Assembly: GCF_000022085.1 (NCBI RefSeq)
Contig: NC_011894.1
Coordinates: 7,177,001-7,241,000 of the forward strand
Length of the DNA stretch: 64,000 nucleotides
Direction of reading: 5' to 3'
Source: Methylobacterium nodulans ORS 2060
Lineage (GTDB): Bacteria > Pseudomonadota > Alphaproteobacteria > Rhizobiales > Beijerinckiaceae
The notes beneath the pieces were generated by a model. The model worked only from the letters and a program-made list of their open reading frames with translations, had not been told where the DNA came from and did not search any database. Below, piece after piece: positions 33,287-44,058 of the stretch. Numbering within the stretch: position 1 is the first letter of the stretch; every line of letters starts with the position of its first letter. A program made the position numbers and the translations under genes.

Positions 33287-33544
33287 ATGGATCACTTCGA
33301 GCACAGCATTCGTGAGCGGGCCTATGCGCTCTGGGAGCGCGACGGCTGCGCCCTGGGCCGGGACGAGTATTACTGGACGCTCGCCGAGCAGGAGCTGCGC
33401 CAGGCGGCCCCTGCGGCGGAGCCGGCGCCGGTCCGGACGCCGCGCGCCAAGGCCCCCGCGAAGGCGTCCAGCAAGGCAGCCGCCGCCGCGAAGGCCGCTC
33501 CGCGTCGCCGCCGCACGGCCGCCGAGGGTGCCGCCGCCCCGTGA
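33287..33544 (+). CDS. DUF2934 domain protein
   Basis: This 85-residue protein has an N-terminal DUF2934 motif: IRERAYALWERDGCALGRDEYYWTLAEQEL. A basic Ala/Lys/Arg tail (KAPAKASSKAAAAAKAAPRRRR) resembles histone H1-like C-termini and may bind nucleic acid. ATG 33287 follows a strong GAGGAGG. DUF2934 has no known function and is common in rhizobia and methylobacteria. It is a single gene. Confidence 0.8.
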   Translation: MDHFEHSIRERAYALWERDGCALGRDEYYWTLAEQELRQAAPAAEPAPVRTPRAKAPAKASSKAAAAAKAAPRRRRTAAEGAAAP

Positions 33545-33659
33545 GGCGGCGGGCTCAACCCTCCGCGGCGCAGAGCGCTTCGACGCCGCGCAGATAGGCT
33601 CCCGCGTCGACTGTCCCCGACGGTGCCGAAAATCGGCCGCCGGCCCCAGGGCCAGTCGT

Positions 33660-33905
33660 ATCGGTTCACCATCGGCCTTCGCCGACCCTGAGAGATGAAG
33701 CCGGCTGACTGAGCGCTCCCGCCTGGGGCAGCCTCACCGACCCTCATGCTGAGGGGCTGGCGATCGAAGATCGCTCAGCCTCGAAGCACGCCTGACCGCC
33801 CGTCCCATTCGCCCGCGTCTCGGACCAGCGGTCCAGGGTGCGCGCCGGCTGCCGATGCGATCTTCGATCGCTGCCTCAGCATGAGGAGCGGGCGGCTTCC
33901 ACGCA
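33660..33905. repeat. Intergenic mosaic repeat, copy 5
   Basis: Modules in order are CGGCCTTCGCCGACCCTGAG, GATGAAGCCGGCTGACTGAG, CTCATGCTGAGG, the core with GCGATCGAAGATCGC, and CTCAGCATGAGG with GCGGCTTCCACGCAGG. It has the same orientation as copy 4. It occupies the first part of the 927-base gap after the DUF2934 gene. Confidence 0.7.
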
Positions 33906-34240
33906 GGACCAAGCAGTGGCGCCGAGCGCCCGGCGGTCGCGGCCGGCTGTGCGGCGCAACACCAAGGCGATGCTGCGGCGCTCCAGCCCGCCCTGAGCGA
34001 GCCCCTGGAGCTGGAAGGCGTCGCGGCAGGCTTTGACCTCCGGAAAGGGGCGGCCTCGTCAGGACCATCAAACCCCACCATTCGCAGCGCGAGCCGGTCC
34101 GCCTCCTCGATGGCGGCCGCTCGGCGCCGGTGAGCGCCCGGATCCGCGCCGCCCGGATCGCCAGCCACCCTTCCCTTCGGGCAGATGTCCGCCGATCCGG
34201 CGCCTCGGCCACCCATGCGACAAAAATCGGCAGCGTTGCC
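33905..34240 (-). pseudogene. Decayed coding remnant, unknown protein
   Basis: On the minus strand, protein-like sequence continues through three frames: WLAIRAARIRALTGAE, then AAAIEEADRLALRMVGFDGP, then PFPEVKACRDAFQLQGLAQG and RRSIALVLRRTAGRD. Two frame changes, near 34114 and 34049, would join them into one product of about 110 residues. Codon use in each piece is GC3-rich like a real gene. I do not recognise the family. It may be a broken gene, or a chance run in GC-rich DNA. Confidence 0.35.
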
Positions 34241-34252
34241 AATAATCGCGGC

Positions 34253-34280
34253 TTGCGTTCCGGGCTCGGCATCCTATCTT
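34253..34280 (+). promoter_or_regulatory. Promoter of the small RNA
   Basis: TTGCGT (34253-34258) and TATCTT (34275-34280) are separated by 16 bases, a fair sigma-70-type promoter. Transcription would start near A34286. Confidence 0.5.
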
Positions 34281-34285
34281 GTTGC

Positions 34286-34376
34286 AGTGCGGGATCGCGA
34301 TGGCGTCGCGGTCCCGCTGCCCTCCTTGGGCGTTTCCTCCCTAGACTTGGGCCGCACCGCGTGTGCGGCCTTTTTT
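34286..34376 (+). ncRNA. Trans-acting small RNA, probable MmgR/suhB (alpha-r8) family
   Basis: A transcript of about 91 bases is bounded by a promoter and a strong terminator. It folds as a 12-bp hairpin (34289-34300 with 34306-34317, GCGGGATCGCGA side), a single-stranded stretch containing TTTCCTCCCT (34333-34342), and a terminator stem GGCCGCAC/GTGCGGCC (34350-34370) followed by six T. A hairpin, an exposed anti-Shine-Dalgarno-like TTTCCTCCCT and CCTAGACTTGGGCC leading into the terminator are, as I recall, the hallmarks of the MmgR (Rfam suhB) family. MmgR controls polyhydroxybutyrate accumulation in Sinorhizobium through Hfq. The family call rests on memory of the conserved motif and needs a covariance-model search. 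Confidence 0.72.
34350..34376 (+). terminator. Terminator of the small RNA
   Basis: The 8-bp perfect stem GGCCGCAC/GTGCGGCC has a 5-base loop and is followed by TTTTTT. It ends the small RNA about 95 bases before the next coding start. Confidence 0.88.
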
Positions 34377-34471
34377 CTGCGCGCTGTCCGATCCGGCGGG
34401 CGACTGCCGCGTTTCCGCTCCGCCCTGGCCCGCCGCGTGCATTGGTGGGGCGGGACATGGACGGAGGCGAG

Positions 34472-34663
34472 ATGCAGCCCTTCACCCTGCGGATCGAGCA
34501 GACCGGGACCGGCCTCGTCTGCATCACCAGCCCGGAGATCAAGAGCCTGTTCGTCGCCGACGAGACCCTCGACGGTGCCCTGCAGGCGGTGCCGAGCCTG
34601 ATCGAGGCCCTGACCCGCGAGGAAAGCCGCGGCGCCCGGCCCGGCGAGGAGGCGGCGGAATAG
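34472..34663 (+). CDS. Small DUF1902/HicB-like domain protein
   Basis: This 63-residue protein starts MQPFTLRIEQTGTGLVCITSPEIKSLFVADETLDGALQAVPSLIEAL. The pattern (short beta strands, a TLDGAL..VPSLIEAL helix) resembles the partial RNase H-like fold of DUF1902 and HicB antitoxins. No HicA-like toxin is adjacent, so a toxin-antitoxin role is not supported. ATG 34472 has GGAGG close by; an in-frame ATG at 34457 is the alternative. It converges on the TRAP binding protein with 2 bases between the stops. Confidence 0.6.
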   Translation: MQPFTLRIEQTGTGLVCITSPEIKSLFVADETLDGALQAVPSLIEALTREESRGARPGEEAAE

Positions 34664-34665
34664 CC

Positions 34666-35745
<1,080 letters not shown>

Positions 35746-35965
35746 GCTCTCTCCCCGGAACCGCTCCGCCCCCGCGGGCCGCCGTGACACCTAGGGCGCT
35801 CTCCCGCCGAAGTGGACGCCGGTTTGGCGTTAAAAGAGCGCGGTACGACAAGGGCTCTAAAGTCCCTCGGGCGCTGATGGAAGCGCCCGAGGGACCCGCG
35901 GCGCCGATCTCCGCGGGGCGCATCGCCCCCGTGCCGAGAACGCGCTCCCCCGGAGCGCCCGCCTG

Positions 35966-36072
35966 TGCTAGAGCGGCATCCGTTCCAACGTGACCGGATG
36001 CCGCTCTAGCTTTTTGATTTTGCCGCATTTTCTCCGACGAACCGGCATCCACTTCGTCGGAAAATGCTCTAG
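35966..36072. repeat. CTAGAGCGGCATCCG palindromic repeat, copy 2
   Basis: CTAGAGCGGCATCCG (35966-35980) and its exact reverse complement (35993-36007) flank a 12-base loop, followed by TTTTT and GATTTTGCCGCATTTTC. The T run makes it terminator-like on the plus strand. It lies between two divergent genes, so termination of neither is needed; it is more likely a dispersed element. A shorter CTCTAG half-site ends it. Confidence 0.75.
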
Positions 36073-36081
36073 CCCGGGGCC

Positions 36082-36660
36082 ATGAAACCCGAACCGATCT
36101 CCCTCCACACCGTCTGCGGCCTGGAAGAGCTGGGGCACCACTCGACCCGGGGCGTGACGCATGTCCTTTCGATTCTCGATCCCGGCTGGCCGGAGCCCGA
36201 CGCGTTCGGGTCCTACGACGCGCATCGCCGCACGACCCTGCGTTTCCACGACATCATCGACCCGATCCCCGGCCAGATTCTGCCGGAGCCGGAGGATGTG
36301 GCGGCGATCCTGACCTTCGGGCGCGATCTCTCGGGCGAGCGGCGGGACAAGATCCATCTGCTGATTCACTGCCATGCCGGCATCTCGCGCTCGACCGCCG
36401 CGATGACGATGCTGCTCGCCCAGGCGCATCCCGACCTCGACGAGGCGGTGGTGGTCGCCCGGGTGCACGACCTGCGCGAGAAGGCTTGGCCCAACGCCCG
36501 CATGATCGCCTTCGCGGACGAGGCGCTCGGCCGCAAGGGCCGCCTCTCCGAGGCCGTGCGCCGGCTGCATGCCCTGCAGCTGCGGGTGCGCCCGCATCTC
36601 GACGGGCTGATGCGCGAGCTCGGGCGCGGGCGGGAAGTGGACGCGGCGCTGGCGGGCTGA
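36082..36660 (+). CDS. Protein tyrosine/dual-specificity phosphatase-like protein
   Basis: This 192-residue soluble protein has the phosphatase loop HCHAGISRS: nucleophile Cys97, Arg103 and Ser104. A general-acid Asp is likely in DIIDP (57-61). The family is the small bacterial tyrosine phosphatase group, often annotated as tyrosine phosphatase family protein in rhizobia. Its target is unknown; it may act on proteins or on phosphoinositide-like metabolites. It converges on a HAD-IIB phosphatase with one base between the genes. Confidence 0.82.
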   Translation: MKPEPISLHTVCGLEELGHHSTRGVTHVLSILDPGWPEPDAFGSYDAHRRTTLRFHDIIDPIPGQILPEPEDVAAILTFGRDLSGERRDKIHLLIHCHAGISRSTAAMTMLLAQAHPDLDEAVVVARVHDLREKAWPNARMIAFADEALGRKGRLSEAVRRLHALQLRVRPHLDGLMRELGRGREVDAALAG

Positions 36661-36661
36661 G

Positions 36662-37462
36662 TCAGCCCGCCAGAACGTAGCGCTCGATCGCCTGCGCGAA
36701 CCCGTCGGCATCGTTCGCCGCGGTCACCATTGTCGCGGCCCGCTTCACCCCGTCCGCCGCGTTGCCCATCGCGATGCCGAGCCCGCTTTCGGCGAACATC
36801 GCCACGTCGTTCGCCATGTCGCCGAGCGTCGCGACCTCCTCGCGGGCGATGCCAAGTTCCCGCCGGATCCGCCCCACGAAGCGGCCCTTGTCGGCGCCGG
36901 GCGGGGTCACGTCGAGGTAGTAGGGCTGCGAGCGGTGGACCGCGGCCCGGTCCCCGAGTTCCGCCGCCAGGGCCGCCTCGCAGGCGGCGAGCCCGGCTTC
37001 GTCCCGGCTCACGCCGACAAGCTTGGCGGCCCGGCCGAGGAAGGGCGCGAGGTCCGGCACCACCCGCGGCCCGGCCTGAATCGTGCGGCGCTCCAGGTCC
37101 GTGTAGGGCGCCTCCGGGTCGCGCAGGAGCCACGCCCCGTCGGCGAAGACCCAGAGGTCGATGCCCCGCTCCGCGAAGCGCGCGGCGGCAATCCGGGCCG
37201 CCGCTTCCGGCACCTGCGCCTCGGCGAGCACCGCGAGGTCCGGCGTCGCCACGGTCGAGCCGTTGAAGGCGCCCATCGGCAGGGTGAGCCCGAGCGCCGC
37301 GACGAGGGGGCGCAGCCCGATCGGCGGGCGGCTCGATGCCACCGTGAAGGCGATGCCCCGCTCCCGCAGCCGCCCGACCGCTGCGATCGTGGCCGGCGTC
37401 AGCCTCTTGTCCGGCGTCACCAGCGTGCCGTCGACGTCCGAGACCACGAGGCGGACGGGCAT
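36662..37462 (-). CDS. Cof-type HAD-IIB phosphatase
   Basis: This 266-residue sugar-phosphatase-like HAD has motif I VSDVDGTLVTPDKRLTP (nucleophile Asp8), motif II ASSRPP, a IIB cap domain in the middle, KGRFVGRI for motif III and GDMANDVAMF for motif IV. Family members dephosphorylate sugar phosphates and related small molecules; the substrate cannot be predicted. It is followed on the same strand by no close partner, and preceded by the membrane hydrolase gene with a one-base gap. Confidence 0.85.
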   Translation of the reverse strand: MPVRLVVSDVDGTLVTPDKRLTPATIAAVGRLRERGIAFTVASSRPPIGLRPLVAALGLTLPMGAFNGSTVATPDLAVLAEAQVPEAAARIAAARFAERGIDLWVFADGAWLLRDPEAPYTDLERRTIQAGPRVVPDLAPFLGRAAKLVGVSRDEAGLAACEAALAAELGDRAAVHRSQPYYLDVTPPGADKGRFVGRIRRELGIAREEVATLGDMANDVAMFAESGLGIAMGNAADGVKRAATMVTAANDADGFAQAIERYVLAG

Positions 37463-37463
37463 G

Positions 37464-38753
37464 TCAGATCTCCCGGTGGGCCGAGACCGGCTCGGCGGGG
37501 GCGTCGGCGCGCGGCGGCACGATCTGCGGCGCCAGCACCCGGTCGCGCAGGCGCTGGGGGCCGAGCGTGAGGGCGAAGTAGTCGTACTCGCCCGGCAGAT
37601 CGTTCGACATCAGGAACTGGAAATGCATCCGGAACGGCCGGCTGCTGATCCTCGGGTAGACCGCCGGGTCGATCAGCTCGCGGAACTTCGCCGAGCGGAT
37701 CAGCGGGTTGGCGATGCGGGCTCCGGGCGGCAGGGCGAGGTCGCGCGCCGGATTGAAGCCCGGGAAGTTCATCCAGTCCTGCGGCGCCTGATAATCGGCC
37801 CACACCACCCGCTCGCTCGCCACCAGGGCGGCGATCTCGGCCCGCACCCGCACCGCCCGCGGGTTGATCGCGACCAGGGGCAGGCCCGCGCCGAGGGTGA
37901 GCAGGGAAAGCTCCCGCTCCGGCCTCCGCGCCAGCACCCGGGCCGTGAGCTCGACGGCGGTGAGCGCCCCGGACGAATGCCCGACGAACATCACCTCGTC
38001 GGCCTCGCTCGCCGCCAGACGCCCCGCCACATGGTCGGCGAAGGAGGCGAGTCGCGCCTCGTAATCGGGCCGCCAGCCGTTGCTGTGCTGCCAGTTGAAG
38101 ACCCAGTCGTTGATGAGCTGGCGCAGAAAGATGCGGTCGAGGAGCGGGGTTGCGGCGATCACCGCCCCGAGCCCGCCCGCGAGGCCGAGCCCCGCGCTCA
38201 CCCATCCCGGAAGCGACCCGGCGGCGCGGCCGAGGCCGGCGCCCAGGCCGAGGCCGGCGCCTAAGCCGAGGGCCACGAGCAGGAGCGTCATCACGAACGG
38301 GTACAGGATGACGTTTCCGTACTTCCAGTTGAGGCCGTAGAGGCGGAACAGCTTGCCGGTCACGATCCCGTGCAGGATGCCCAGGGTCAGGAGCAGCATC
38401 GACAGCGGCAGTGGGCGGCGGAAGTCGCGGCGCACGAGGTCGTCCCAGAGCAGCACCTCGTAGGTGGTGTGCGTCTCCCAAGAATCCTGGCCTGCATCCT
38501 GGCCTGCATCCCGGCCCGCTTCGACCGTCCAGCTCTGCACCAGCCCGTCCGGGCTGGTGCGCGCGGGTGTGACGCGTCGGCGCGGCAGATCGAAGCGTCG
38601 CCCGTAGCGCGACAGCTCGCGCACGAACAACGCCCGGTAGCGCTTTTTCGCCTCCGGGTCGTAGCCCGGGAGATAGAAGACGAGCCGCCGCCGCACCGCA
38701 CCGCCCGCCCGCGCCGGAAGGTCGGGGGGCGTGAAGCCGATCTGTCCTGCCAT
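37464..38753 (-). CDS. Membrane protein with alpha/beta-hydrolase (lipase-like) domain
   Basis: The 429-residue protein begins with a soluble segment (FYLPGYDPEAKKRYR), has hydrophobic stretches at about 115-135, 148-180 and 185-205, and then a lipase-like domain with nucleophile motif GHSSG (258-262). An esterase or lipase acting at the membrane is likely; the exact function is unknown. Residues 82-90 (DAGQDAGQD) come from a 12-base tandem duplication at 38488-38518, possibly variable between strains. The gene abuts the HAD-IIB gene downstream and is probably co-transcribed with it. Confidence 0.7.
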   Translation of the reverse strand: MAGQIGFTPPDLPARAGGAVRRRLVFYLPGYDPEAKKRYRALFVRELSRYGRRFDLPRRRVTPARTSPDGLVQSWTVEAGRDAGQDAGQDSWETHTTYEVLLWDDLVRRDFRRPLPLSMLLLTLGILHGIVTGKLFRLYGLNWKYGNVILYPFVMTLLLVALGLGAGLGLGAGLGRAAGSLPGWVSAGLGLAGGLGAVIAATPLLDRIFLRQLINDWVFNWQHSNGWRPDYEARLASFADHVAGRLAASEADEVMFVGHSSGALTAVELTARVLARRPERELSLLTLGAGLPLVAINPRAVRVRAEIAALVASERVVWADYQAPQDWMNFPGFNPARDLALPPGARIANPLIRSAKFRELIDPAVYPRISSRPFRMHFQFLMSNDLPGEYDYFALTLGPQRLRDRVLAPQIVPPRADAPAEPVSAHREI

Positions 38754-38988
38754 GCGCTCCCCAACCTCCGCGAGGCCGGGTCTTACCCTGCCGGGGCGGG
38801 CGGGTCCAATCGCCGCGCTGCGCGCAGAGGTTAAGGTCCGGTTTCCGCTGCGTCATCGCGCCTGTGAGCAGCGGGAAGTATGGGGAGCCGTCCGGCTCCC
38901 CTCGGCACTGTGACACCTTGGCCACGGACAGCCCGTCCGGACTGGGATAGGAGCCAAGCTCACGCGGATAAGGACGAGCCAGGAACGG

Positions 38989-40158
38989 ATGCGCCCCCTG
39001 CCGATCGCTCTCTGCGCCGCGCTCGCGGTGTCCGGCTGCAGCGCGATTCTGCCCGCAGCCGGGCCGTCCACCAGCGCCGTGACCGAGGGCGCGGACGTCG
39101 CCACCGACCAGGGCCTGCTGGCCCGCTACGAGATCATCGACGTCAACCCCGCCGTGGTCGAGGCCCTGCGCGGCCGCCCCCTCGACAGCCTGCTCGCCTC
39201 CTTCGGCGACCGCCGGCCCTCGGTCGAGCCGGTGATCGGCGTCGGCGATGTGATCACGGTGACGATCTGGGAGGCGAGCACCGGCGGCCTGTTCTCCGGC
39301 TCCCTCCTCCCCGACCGCTTCTCGGCTGGCTCGAAATCCGCGACCATCCCGCCGCAGGTCGTCACTCGCGACGGGGCGATCACGATGCCCTATGCGGGCC
39401 GGATCCAGGTTGCGGGCAAGCGCGTGCAGGAGGTGCAGGCGCAGATCGAGCAGGAACTCGCCGGCAAGGCCATCGAGCCGCAGGTCATCGTCACGGTGAC
39501 CCAGCCCGCCAGCACCGTCGTGACGGTGACGGGCGAGGTGACGGCGGGGGCTCGCATCCCGCTCTCCACCAAGGGCGACCGTCTCCTCGACGTGATCGCG
39601 TCGGCCGGCGGCGTGCGCGCCCCGGTGAGCGAGACCTTCGTGCGCCTCTCCCGCGGCCGGACCACCGCCACCGTGCCGCTCACCGCCGTGGTGTCGAACC
39701 CGCGCGAGAACATCTATCTGCGCCCGGGCGACACGCTCACCCTGGTGCGCGACCCGCAGACCTTCCTGGCAACGGGCGCGACGGGGGCGAATTTCGAGAT
39801 CCCGTTCCAGGCGGAGGGCATCACCCTCGCCCAGGCGCTCGCCAAGGCCGGCGGCCTGCGCGATTTCCAGGCCGATCCGGCGGGCGTGTTCCTGTTCCGG
39901 TTCGAGCCGGCCTCCGTGGTGCGCCGCCTGCGCCCCAACAGCCCGCTTCTCGGCGCGCCCCAGGTTCCGGTGGTCTACCGCGTCAACATGCGCGACCCGA
40001 ACAGCCTGTTCATCACCCAGGCCTTCCGGATGCGCAACCGCGATCTCGTCTACGTCTCGAACGCGCCCTTCACCGAAGTCCAGAAGGTGCTCAGCGTCTT
40101 CTCGGCGATCACCGCCCCTGTCACCGCCGGCGCCTCGCTCTACCAGTCGACCCGCTAG
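38989..40158 (+). CDS. Polysaccharide export outer-membrane lipoprotein, Wza-like
   Basis: The 389-residue product starts with a lipoprotein signal (MRPLPIALCAALAVSGCSA, lipid on Cys17). The poly-export domain follows (VIGVGDVITVTIWEAS, then GAITMPYAGRIQVAGKRVQEVQAQIEQEL), then SLBB-type repeats (TVTGEVTAGARIPLSTKGDRLLDVIASAGG and FQAEGITLAQALAKAGGLRD). Such proteins form the outer-membrane channel for capsule or exopolysaccharide. No tyrosine kinase, flippase or glycosyltransferase genes adjoin it; an IS110 element follows. The export locus may have been split by the insertion, or its partners are encoded elsewhere. Confidence 0.88.
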   Translation: MRPLPIALCAALAVSGCSAILPAAGPSTSAVTEGADVATDQGLLARYEIIDVNPAVVEALRGRPLDSLLASFGDRRPSVEPVIGVGDVITVTIWEASTGGLFSGSLLPDRFSAGSKSATIPPQVVTRDGAITMPYAGRIQVAGKRVQEVQAQIEQELAGKAIEPQVIVTVTQPASTVVTVTGEVTAGARIPLSTKGDRLLDVIASAGGVRAPVSETFVRLSRGRTTATVPLTAVVSNPRENIYLRPGDTLTLVRDPQTFLATGATGANFEIPFQAEGITLAQALAKAGGLRDFQADPAGVFLFRFEPASVVRRLRPNSPLLGAPQVPVVYRVNMRDPNSLFITQAFRMRNRDLVYVSNAPFTEVQKVLSVFSAITAPVTAGASLYQSTR

Positions 40159-40262
40159 AGCGCTCCCCGCCGAAGTGGAGGCCGGTTCGGCGCAAGGGAG
40201 CGCGTCATATCAAGAGCTTGAGAGCCGTGGCCGTCTCAACCGAAACGGGCACGGCTCTAGAG
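40156..40262. repeat. CTAGAGCG intergenic repeat, copy 3
   Basis: CTAGAGCGCTCCCCGCCGAA and GGAGGCCGGTTCGGCG lie directly after the Wza-like stop, overlapping its last bases, and the stretch ends GGCACGGCTCTAGAGCG. The same CCGCCGAAGTGGA-GCCGGTT string occurs at 35800-35825, so the two gaps share a repeat. Confidence 0.6.
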
Positions 40263-40280
40263 CGATCGGTTCGGCCAATC

Positions 40281-40307
40281 GAAAAAGGGGTCCCGTCCGG
40301 GACCCCT
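40281..40307 (-). terminator. Minus-strand terminator downstream of the IS110 transposase
   Basis: AGGGGTCCCG (40286-40295) pairs with CGGGACCCCT (40298-40307). Read on the minus strand it is followed by TTTTTC. It would end transcription coming from the transposase. It has no T tract on the plus strand. Confidence 0.7.
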
Positions 40308-40489
40308 CACATGGGGTGGTTCAGGTCAAGGGTGCCTCCCTCGTGATTTACCCAGTTCTCGACGATCGCGGTCCGAGCCTGTCTCTCATGCAGCCGCAAC
40401 GACCGCATCACCTCACATCCGGTCGGCGCGCACTGGCGCCTGCACCCTGATCCCTCCTGCTTGAGGGCGTCGGCTCGGAAGAGCGGGAC

Positions 40490-41825
40490 CATCCTTTTTC
40501 ACGGCGTTGATGGACGCCAGGGGGCATGCGCGGTCGCCGCTCGCCCGCATCCCGCGCCCGGTCGCGAGCCAGGCCGCGGGATCCGTGTGATCCCTCAGGC
40601 CTTGAAGACCGCGCCCTGCGGGACAATGCCGTCAGTCACGTAGCGCCAGAGAGCGACAAGCAGCTTGCGCGCGAGCGCCACGATGGCGATGCGCCGCACC
40701 CGGCCACGCGCCGCACCGACCCGCTCGGCAAACCAGCGGCTCAAGGCCGAGCCGGGCTGATGGCGGGTCCAGAACCACGCCAGCTCGATCATGGCGTGCC
40801 GCAGCCGCGGGTTGCCGGATTTGGCGATGCCTTGCTCGCGCTCCAGGCCGCCACTCTGCCACGGGCTCGGCGCCAGACCCGCATACGCCGCCAGCTGCCG
40901 ACGATTGCCGAAGCGGCGGAAGAGCCCTTCGAGCCAGAGAAGCGAGGCCAGCTCCGGTCCGATCCCCCGCAGGCGCAGCAAGGCAGCAGGCACGGCATCC
41001 CGATCGGCTGCAGCCGCCTCGGCCAGGAGCGCATCGCGCTCGCGCTCGACGGCCGCAATCTGCGAGAGAACGAGTTCGAGCCGCTCGATCTCTCGCACGA
41101 TCTCGGCTCTGAGGCGCTCGGGGATGGGACGGCCGTCGCCGGTCGTAAGCGCATCCAGCCGCGCCCGTCTGTCCTGGCGCAGAGGTTCGTACGCGCTCAC
41201 GCCCTGGCTGGCCAGCAAACCCTTAATCCGGTTTGAGTGCTGAATGCGCTCCTTGATGAGCCGGCCGCGCTCGCGCGCCAGCCGGCGACGATCTTCCGCT
41301 TCAGGGGTGGGCGGCTGCACCATCGAGCAGACCTGACGCTCGCCGCGCGACCACGCCATGAGTGTGCGCAGCAGCGTCTCGCCGTCGAGGGCATCGGTCT
41401 TGGCCCGCCGATGCCGCCGGTTCACCGCGATCGAGGCCGGATCAACAACGTGGCTCGTGATCCCGCGGCCCGTGAGCAGACGATGGATCCAGAACCCGTC
41501 GAGCCCTGCCTCCTGGATCACCACCACGGGGACAGCGGCGCTGCGACGCTTGGCAGCCGATGCCTGTAATCGCGCGATCACCTCCAGCAGCGCCTCTGCG
41601 TTTCCACCGCTCACGGAGTGCCGCGAGATCTTCTCGGCTCCCGGCGCGCTCACGGTCAGCATCCAGCGCGCCTTACTGAGTTCGAGCGAGATGAAGAGCG
41701 TGTTAGCCTGATCTCGGACGGCAGCCCCGGTCGAAGGTTGGTCGATCATCGGTCGATCTCATGCTGATGCCTGGCAGCCTCAGCCTACCAAGACCAGCTG
41801 CCGTCCACCCGCATGGGATCTTTTT
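40490..41825 (-). mobile_element. IS110-family insertion sequence (approximate ends)
   Basis: IS110 elements lack clear terminal inverted repeats, so the ends are tentative. Similar strings occur on both sides: GGGACCATCCTTTTTCAC (40485-40502) and GGGATCTTTTTCGTTCAC (41815-41832), which could be the two ends around a shared core. That would make an element of about 1.33 kb, a normal IS110 size. IS110 elements encode a structured bridge RNA in a non-coding end; 40310-40594 is unexplained non-coding DNA on the transposase 3' side and could extend the element. Confidence 0.4.
40595..41749 (-). CDS. IS110-family transposase (DEDD recombinase)
   Basis: The 384-residue product has the N-terminal DEDD catalytic domain (starting LFISLELSKARWML, with VVIQEAGLDGFWIHRLL and RRAKTDALDGETLLRTLMAW) and the C-terminal IS116/IS110/IS902 domain (LLRLRGIGPELASLLWLEGLFRRFGNRRQLAAYAGLAPSPWQSG). 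The catalytic serine region is in SGNPRLRHAMIELAWFW. It appears intact, so the element may still be active. It lies between a Wza-like gene and ettA. The first acidic residue of the family motif is E (LELS) rather than the usual D (LDVS), worth checking. Confidence 0.9.
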   Translation of the reverse strand: MIDQPSTGAAVRDQANTLFISLELSKARWMLTVSAPGAEKISRHSVSGGNAEALLEVIARLQASAAKRRSAAVPVVVIQEAGLDGFWIHRLLTGRGITSHVVDPASIAVNRRHRRAKTDALDGETLLRTLMAWSRGERQVCSMVQPPTPEAEDRRRLARERGRLIKERIQHSNRIKGLLASQGVSAYEPLRQDRRARLDALTTGDGRPIPERLRAEIVREIERLELVLSQIAAVERERDALLAEAAAADRDAVPAALLRLRGIGPELASLLWLEGLFRRFGNRRQLAAYAGLAPSPWQSGGLEREQGIAKSGNPRLRHAMIELAWFWTRHQPGSALSRWFAERVGAARGRVRRIAIVALARKLLVALWRYVTDGIVPQGAVFKA

Positions 41826-41899
41826 CGTTCACCACACACCCCGTTGGCCGGATCCGTTCCGGCCGAGGGGCCCGCCGGCGCGGGCCCCGGCAGGACCCT

Positions 41900-43552
<1,653 letters not shown>

Positions 43553-43769
43553 GAGGCGATCCTTGATGAGGCGATTCTTGGGTCGAGCGGCGCGGTCCCG
43601 CAGTGCCGATGCGCCGGGCCGACCGTGACGGGCGCCGGCGCGGGCGTCCGCGCGATGAAATGGGGTGCCCTCCGCGATACCAGGGCGGCCGGGGGGGTGC
43701 AAGGCGGGCCGGGCGGGCGGAGCGGGGGGACCACGCTCCTCCGGGCCGGACCGCACGGCGCCGGCTCCA

Positions 43770-44036
43770 CTACCCGAACGGGTTCTTCACGCTCTGCGTC
43801 CGCCCCTCTGGCCTCGGCGCCTCCTCGGGCAGGTCCTGCCCTTCGAGCGCCGTCACCACCGCGTCGAGGATCCGCCTGAGCGCCCGCGCCCGCTCCAGGC
43901 TCAGCCGGTCGCGGGCGAGTTCGAGGGAGCCGTGCAGGACCACGCGCTCGGTGCCGTTCTCGACCGTGAGCGGGCCGAGGGTCTGCACGGTTGCGTCGTC
44001 GGCGAAGGGGATCAGCGTGCGGGGCGAAGCGGACAT
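43770..44036 (-). CDS. Small conserved protein, unknown function
   Basis: This 88-residue soluble protein starts [44 protein letters not shown]. It has no signal peptide, membrane segment or cysteine. The [17 protein letters not shown] segment looks like two strands and a helix. ATG 44036 has GGAGG upstream; 44054 is an alternative. It lies 22 bases after the nuclease gene on the same strand. I do not recognise a function. Confidence 0.6.
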   Translation of the reverse strand: MSASPRTLIPFADDATVQTLGPLTVENGTERVVLHGSLELARDRLSLERARALRRILDAVVTALEGQDLPEEAPRPEGRTQSVKNPFG

Positions 44037-44058
44037 GGTCGGTCCTCCCGACAATCCT

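Noticed and set aside
33734..34216. Intact minus-strand gene in the gap after the DUF2934 gene
   Set aside because: The frame runs into the mosaic repeat and loses protein-like character; only a frame-shifted remnant could be argued.
34286..34376. 4.5S signal-recognition RNA or 6S RNA
   Set aside because: It is about the right size for 4.5S RNA, but the conserved SRP tetraloop region and the 6S open-bubble fold are missing. The layout fits a regulatory small RNA with its own terminator.
34472..34663. Complete HicAB toxin-antitoxin pair
   Set aside because: Only a HicB/DUF1902-like piece is present. There is no HicA-type double-stranded RNA-binding protein next to it.
40281..40307. Terminator for the Wza-like gene
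   Set aside because: The T tract is on the minus-strand side only, so it acts on transcription from the IS110 side.
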